From Anaspis maculata (lineage: Eukaryota; Arthropoda; Insecta; Coleoptera; Scraptiidae): a stretch of DNA of 64,000 nucleotides. Positions 58,849 to 64,000 of this stretch are shown in pieces. The position numbers and the translations under genes are program-made. The first letter of the stretch is position 1. Every line of letters starts with the position of its first letter. The notes beneath the pieces were generated by a model. That model was not told where the DNA came from. It saw nothing but the letters and a program-made list of their open reading frames with translations, and ran no database searches. The stretch spans positions 32,173,681 through 32,237,680 of the forward strand of contig OX421965.1 of assembly GCA_949128115.1 (NCBI GenBank), given 5' to 3'.

Positions 58849-59559
58849 ACGTATGGACTAAATACGAGAAATTGCATTTTTCCTATTCTTATGTATGAGA
58901 AGTGTCCCATACTTCAGTTCACGAAAATTACAATCAACACATTGGGTAAAATTTATTTTTCCCATACTTGGGCATTAGTGGGGTCGGTACGCGACGAAAA
59001 TCCTTTAGATACTGCACTTTTGAGTAGAGTTATGAAACTTGGCACACAGTTTCTAGGGACCATTAGAAGAAATTTCACCCGATGTTCCAAAAAAAAAATC
59101 CGACGGAATCCGATATATAGGCCCCTTTTTCCAAAATGGCGTCCAAATTTTGAAAATTGGCGATTGGTCGTACAGTGGCGCGCAAAGTATCAATTCCTAA
59201 CATTTCGAACAAAAAGAGTTGATTCAAGCCACCCCTGACTCGATCTGTCTAATATTTTGGCCATTTGGGACTTTTTCCCAAAATGGCAGCCAAACTTCGA
59301 AAGTTGAAATTTGGTCCTGTAGTGGCCTGCAAGGTATCAATTCTGGACATTTCGACCATGACAAGTCGATTAAAGCCTACCCCGACTCTACCCAACCTAA
59401 ATTTTGGCCTCAATACTCAATTATAGTGCTGATTTAGAATTTTTTTTTTAATCTTGAGAAGAGTTGTGAAAAACCCGAGGGAAAACCACTTCATGGACTT
59501 TTTGTGTGTCCAACATGTGAGTAATCCGGAGAGCAGAATCACTACATTTTTCCGAAAGA

Positions 59560-59620
59560 ATGAAATCAGAATCAGAATAAATTTTATTTCCATAAAAAGC
59601 TCCGCCATTGTAAAACATAG
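59560..59620 (-). mobile_element. Short LINE 3'-tail fragment
   Basis: Relative to the mirrored arm (about 61350-61375) about 60 bases are extra. On the minus strand they read AAATAAAATTT then TTCTGATTCTGATT, a polyadenylation-like signal plus a simple-repeat tail, similar in layout to the LINE end at 28747. Confidence 0.5.
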
Positions 59621-61092
59621 GCTCCCCCCAGTGGCAAAACCTATTTCACGCTAGTATAAAACTGTGACAACCATAAAAAAACGTCGAAAGTACATATTTA
59701 CATACCAACTGCAAGTTGTTCCAGAAAATTGTCATCAGTGCAGAAGAAATTTGGCATGTTGATTGGGAATAAATCCTTGCAAGGTTTGATTTTCTGCATG
59801 AGAGAGCGTCCCACTGATGTAGAGTATCTGAGTCGACTGTGCGCTATTTATAAATTTTGCACGTTTGCACGAAGTATCAATTCGTAACATTTTGATCATA
59901 ACGAGTTGATTGAAGCCACCTCTGACTCGATTCGGCTTATATTTGGGCCATTGAGGCCTTCTTTCCAAAATGGCGGCCAAACCGAAATCGGCAGGTGGTC
60001 GTATAAGGGCACACAAGGTATCTATTCCTGGACATTCCGACCATTGCGAGTCGATTAATACCCTTCCCGACTCGACTTGACTCAAATTTTGACCTCAATC
60101 CCCATTTATAGTCCTGTCCTATTGTCAGTTAAGATCTTGTGGCATCAAAACCGCAAGAAATTTCGAAGTACAAGTTGTTTGAATATGTACGGAAACGGAT
60201 CGAGATAAGCGGTTTTTACCGATTTATACGTCGATACGAGTTGTACTTGAAAAGATTTGAGCAGAAGACAATCACAATGTACCTCTTAGGTATTGAATAC
60301 CAACACCAACACACTCTTATCTAGTGTGTCCAAGGCACAAAGATCTCTCCTATGGGTCTTAGTTTGTCCCATGTGACACATTTTTGGCAAATAATGTAGG
60401 TACAGTGTTAGATGTTTTGCACTTATAGCCGTAAAGTCCCTCATTATTAAAATTAAAACCTGTTCCTGAATTGCAATCAGATTTTTCAGTATCTATGGTA
60501 GAACGAATATTATATCTCGAGAAAAGCATTACAGCTTTAGCGCCTTATGTACATAGTTCTTTCCCAACCTTGGTGTGGCAGGGTGGTAAGTGACAAAACG
60601 AGTATAATGCAACATGTAGCAATTGGATCACCTACAGGAATTAGAATTGAAAAGGGATTCAAGATAGGTGAGAGCTCTGTTCTTCATCAATGTAATAGAT
60701 AAAGAAAACAGTGAAGAAGAATGTAGGTGAGCGTCTCGCACAATCGCTCAAACGCAAACGTGCAAATTTCCAAATAAGTTGCATCCCATATCGGCGCACA
60801 GTCGACTCAGATGCTCAACATCAGTGGGACGCTCTCTCATGCAGAAAATCAAACCTTGCAAGAATTTATTCCTAATCAACATGCAACATTTCTTCTACAC
60901 TGATAAAAAGTAACCGGATTCTGAGGTCTGAGAGGCAGAGAGAAGTCTAACCTCCAAACACAACTGAGAAACAGCAAATACACGCGATAGAGCGCAGATC
61001 TCTCAATCACTGTTATTTCTGGTAATGTAATATGTAACCTGACTTATCTTTCAGCACAAATACAAATTCTGAAACAACTTGCAGTTGATATG

Positions 61093-61284
61093 GAGCGGTG
61101 GTAGCCGAGTGGTACAGGTGATGGCAAGCCAAACCATTCGCGCTGCCCTGTGTGGGTTCGAATCCTACTTCATCCATGGATATTTTGTGCTGTCCCCGAG
61201 GTTGCATGGTAGAGCAGCTTATAGCTGAATGCCGCCTCGTAAAATAAGACAATTAGATAAATAAATATAATAAATAAATATGTA
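61093..61284 (+). mobile_element. tRNA-derived SINE, full head, body and tail
   Basis: An A box GTAGCCGAGTGGT at 61101 and a B box GGTTCGAATCC at 61155-61165 sit at tRNA spacing (Ser/Leu-like head). A body follows with GTTGCATGGTAGAGCAGC, then an (ATAAAT)n tail. The mirrored palindrome arm at about 59690-59720 has the uninterrupted sequence, giving the empty site. Confidence 0.85.
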
Positions 61285-62240
61285 TGTACTTTCGACATTT
61301 TTTTATGGTTTTTACAGTTTAATACATGCGTGGAATAGGTTTTGCCAGTGGGGTGGGGAGCCTTTTATTTCTTCGGAAAAATGTAGTGATTCTGCTCTCC
61401 GGGTGACTTGCATGTTGGACACACAGAAAGTCCAAGAAGTGGTTTTCCCTCGGGTTTTTCACAACCCTTCTCAAGATAAAAAAAAAAAAATTCTAAATCA
61501 GCACTATAATTGAGTATTGAGCTCGGTATTGAGGCCAAAATTTAGGTTGAGTAGAGTCGGGGTAGGCTTTAATCGACTTGTCATGGTCGAAATGTCCAGA
61601 ATTGATACCTTGCAGGCCACTACAGGACCAAATTTCAACTTTCGAAGTTTGGCTGCCATTTTGGAAAAAAGTCCCAAATGGCCAAAATATCAAACGGATC
61701 AAGTCAGGGGTGGCTTAAATCAACTCTTTATGTTCAAAATGTTAGGAATTGATACTTTGCGCGCCACTGTACGACCAATCACCAATTTTCAAAATTTGGA
61801 CGCCATTTTGGAAAAAGGGGCCTATATATCGGATTCCGTCGGAAATTTTTTTTGGAACATCGGGTGAAATTTCTTCTTATGGTCCCTAGAAACTATGTGC
61901 CAAGTTTCGTAACTCTACTCAAAAGTGCAGTATCCAAAAGCGTACCGACCCCACTACATGGGAAAAATATCAACCTGTTGGAGGAAAATTACAATAGACA
62001 TAAGGCGTTTTCCCGCAGTCAAAGTATGGAAAAATAGTGACTCGGTAAATGAAAATTCCAATACACATTATGACGTTTTCCCCATATCGACATGTGGTAA
62101 TATTTCAAGCTTGTATGGGTTAACGACTTCCAATACACGTATGGAAAAATTACCACAGATTTTTCTTACAGTGTAATATCTATACACATGCAGATATTAT
62201 AGAGGTACAGGAAAGTACTGAGGATCGAGAAAGGTACTTA

Positions 62241-63205
62241 TACAGGGTTTTTGAAAAGGCCTCACCTCCCATTTCTCGCTACACAATTTTTTTCGGAAAA
62301 AAAAAACCTGACACAGGTCAATTTTTTTTCCGGGGGCACACATAACTAGCATATTTTTCGAGATATTTTTCATCTACTCTTCCACCCATTTAGGCAGTGT
62401 GACTACCGTTTCAAATGGGACTGGGGGTCAAGTTGCACATCATTTTGAAGGTTTCTCAATTCCCTTCACAATAGTTTGAGAAATAATTGACACCTATCAA
62501 CCCATTTTGAGTTATGAATTCTTCAAAATCGGATATTTTTCCGATGTTGTCAACATTGGATCTGAAAAGCCAGTTGATCTCTCAAGTAACCAAACCATCT
62601 CAATTTGAATCATCATTTTTCACGCCATGGTTGGAACTAAGTTAGGGTAGGGGGTAGAAGGGGTCTAGGCCTTATTTCTAACCTTTTAACCCCTTGCTCT
62701 AAATTTCGAGAGAGGATTTAAGATCTTTAAAAGAAGGGTGTAACTTATTCCAGCTCCTGTTGAAAATTCTGGAAGAGTATTCTTCCCCCTACCCTAGCCT
62801 AGTTGCAACAATTGGGTAAAAAATGATTGCCGAAATTTGGTGTCCGTGCATTCTCCCTATTTTATACATTTCCACTAAAGGGCTCAACTGATTTTTCATA
62901 TACAATGTTGATAAACAAGAAGAGGATCCGATTTTGGAAAATTCCCAACTCACAGAAGGGGTTGATGAGTTATTGTGCTTTTTTTTCAACTGTTGTGGAA
63001 AGAATTGAAAGTCCTTCAAAATGTGGTTTAACTTGACCTAGTCCCATTTCAAACTCTTGAAAGGGTTGTCACGGGAAGATTGGAAATACGCTAGTTATGT
63101 GTGCTCGTCGCGAAGAGACTCGACCTGCGTGTCAGCTCTTTTTCAGAAAAAAAATTGTGCGGCGAGACATAGGTGGTGATTTCTTCACAAAACAATCACC
63201 CTGTA
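62241..63205. repeat. Fold-back element, ~0.97 kb, TA-CAGGG ends
   Basis: TACAGGGTTTTTG at 62241 against ATCACCCTGTA ending at 63205. Mirrored ACACAGGTCAATTT/CGACCTGCGTGT and ACACATAACTAGC/GCTAGTTATGTGT. Related in layout to the C-rich family (GTCGA near a G-run), but the interior differs. Confidence 0.82.
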
Positions 63206-64000
63206 TATACCAACGTCGATAGCTACTATGAACTGAATTTCGCTATACGTTAAAGTCTGATCCTATCTGACAAAAAATCAAAAAGGTGGCTAATGAAAAT
63301 GAATGAGATGGAAATTCAAATCAATTGACCAAAAATTATAAATTGAAATGTGGCAGTAATAGCTAACTCAACTAAGACATTTGTAGTGATATTATTCTAT
63401 CACTATCAATATTCTGTGGAAATATTGCCGAATTATTGTTATTGGTTAATAAAGAAGCCGTCATGTAACAGATCTTATGAAGTGACACTTGGTCAGTTGA
63501 TGCAAGACACAATTTTATAACACCATGTCACCATGCCCAATTTTCCGTAATATTACGTTGATCATTATTATGAAAATGCAGTTGTGGTTGATAGTCTCTG
63601 AGATTTGCGAAAACACAGCGGAAATCACTCAAAATTATTTCCGAACTTCACGCAACAACTTGCATCATCTTAGCTCAGAGGCTGTGAAGGTGAGGTAACA
63701 ATAAATCATCAGATTTTTCAATGTTTCATATTTGTGAAAAAGTCAATTCAACGTCTGGTGTTACTTCTTTATTTAGATTATTTTTTATTTAGAAGTCGCT
63801 ATCTTCATAGAAATTTAGTTTCCCTTGACTTTTCAAATCGATACTACTTGTTGTTCCGAATAACTCCCAAAAACCGATTATTTTCTCACCATGTTATTTG
63901 CCTCATTTTTCAAGTAGTTTCAACACTTTGAACCATCTCAGTGGTTCATTTTGCCGCCCCCTCTCGATATGCGAGAAGCGAAGGGCGGCCTGGGATCAAG
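63206..64000. other. Non-coding end of window
   Basis: No gene recognised. The last 60 bases (GCCGCCCCCTCTCG, then GAAGGGCGGCC) resemble GC-rich hAT-MITE ends such as that at 22312 and may be cut by the window edge. Confidence 0.35.

Larger units (their letters stand above)
58945..61985. repeat. Very large fold-back, ~3 kb, with nested inserts
   Basis: The outer arms (58945-59710 and about 61290-61985) mirror strings such as GTGGGGTCGGTACG, GGCGCGCAAAGTATCAATTC, AAATGGCAGCCAAACTTCG and CCCGAGGGAAAACCACTTC. An inner palindrome at 59737-60905 (TGGGAATAAATCCTTGC and its mirror; GAGAGCGTCCCACTGATG and its mirror) shares the centre. The right arm has a SINE at 61093 and the left arm a short LINE-like tail near 59560-59620. 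Confidence 0.85.

Noticed and set aside
61101..61165. True tRNA gene
   Set aside because: A and B boxes are present but arms do not fold cleanly, and a SINE body and tail follow; it is a SINE.
63940..64000. A third hAT-like MITE at the window end
   Set aside because: Only a GC-rich fragment is visible; no second terminus or target duplication inside the window.

Overview
The window reads as nuclear DNA of an arthropod, most likely an insect. The evidence is low GC, a short-chain dehydrogenase gene with canonical GT-AG introns, a Maverick/Polinton-type element, tRNA-derived SINEs, 5'-truncated LINEs, and a very dense load of MITE and fold-back DNA. Interspersed GTAGGTA/TACCTAC-type strings resemble hemipteran or lepidopteran genomes. 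A sternorrhynchan hemipteran is a guess, not a demonstration. No bacterial operon, rRNA gene, true tRNA gene or CRISPR array is present.

Layout: 1-3831 is one end of a Maverick/Polinton with five same-strand ORFs: packaging ATPase (5'-truncated by the window), a conserved-looking hypothetical, a short fibre-like protein, a DDE integrase with chromodomain, and an unknown Ser-rich protein. 5871-8551 holds the last three coding exons of a retinol-dehydrogenase-like SDR. Its first exon was not found in the window, so the Polinton may sit inside that gene's first intron. From 8.7 kb to the end almost everything is repeat-derived: two hAT-like MITEs with 8-bp target duplications (8781, 22312), a TTA-flanked Harbinger-like MITE (12395), four SINE-like units, LINE tails, 157-bp and ~117-bp tandem units, and more than twenty long inverted-repeat (fold-back) structures of 70 bp to 3 kb. 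Three weak candidate genes are noted: a 62-codon possibly secreted peptide (36829), a 320-bp open exon (54362) and a small spliced transcript (55643-57984).

The most notable feature is the fold-back system. Many palindromes carry TA followed by CAGGGTG at mirrored positions, often in two or three concentric layers. Three palindromes (14316, 20044, 56413) share the terminus AACTRC, are flanked by TA, and carry the CAGGGTG motif about 170 bp inside each end. A fourth (4548) has the same spacing with a different terminus. Because the arms are mirror copies, one arm often preserves the empty site for an insertion in the other. This dates several nested insertions: a fold-back within a fold-back at 20044, a LINE at 28747, a SINE-like unit at 31256 and a SINE at 61093.

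The dehydrogenase and the Polinton genes are confident calls. Repeat boundaries were read by eye and may be off by a few bases. Family names for MITEs rest on target-duplication length and terminal motif only.
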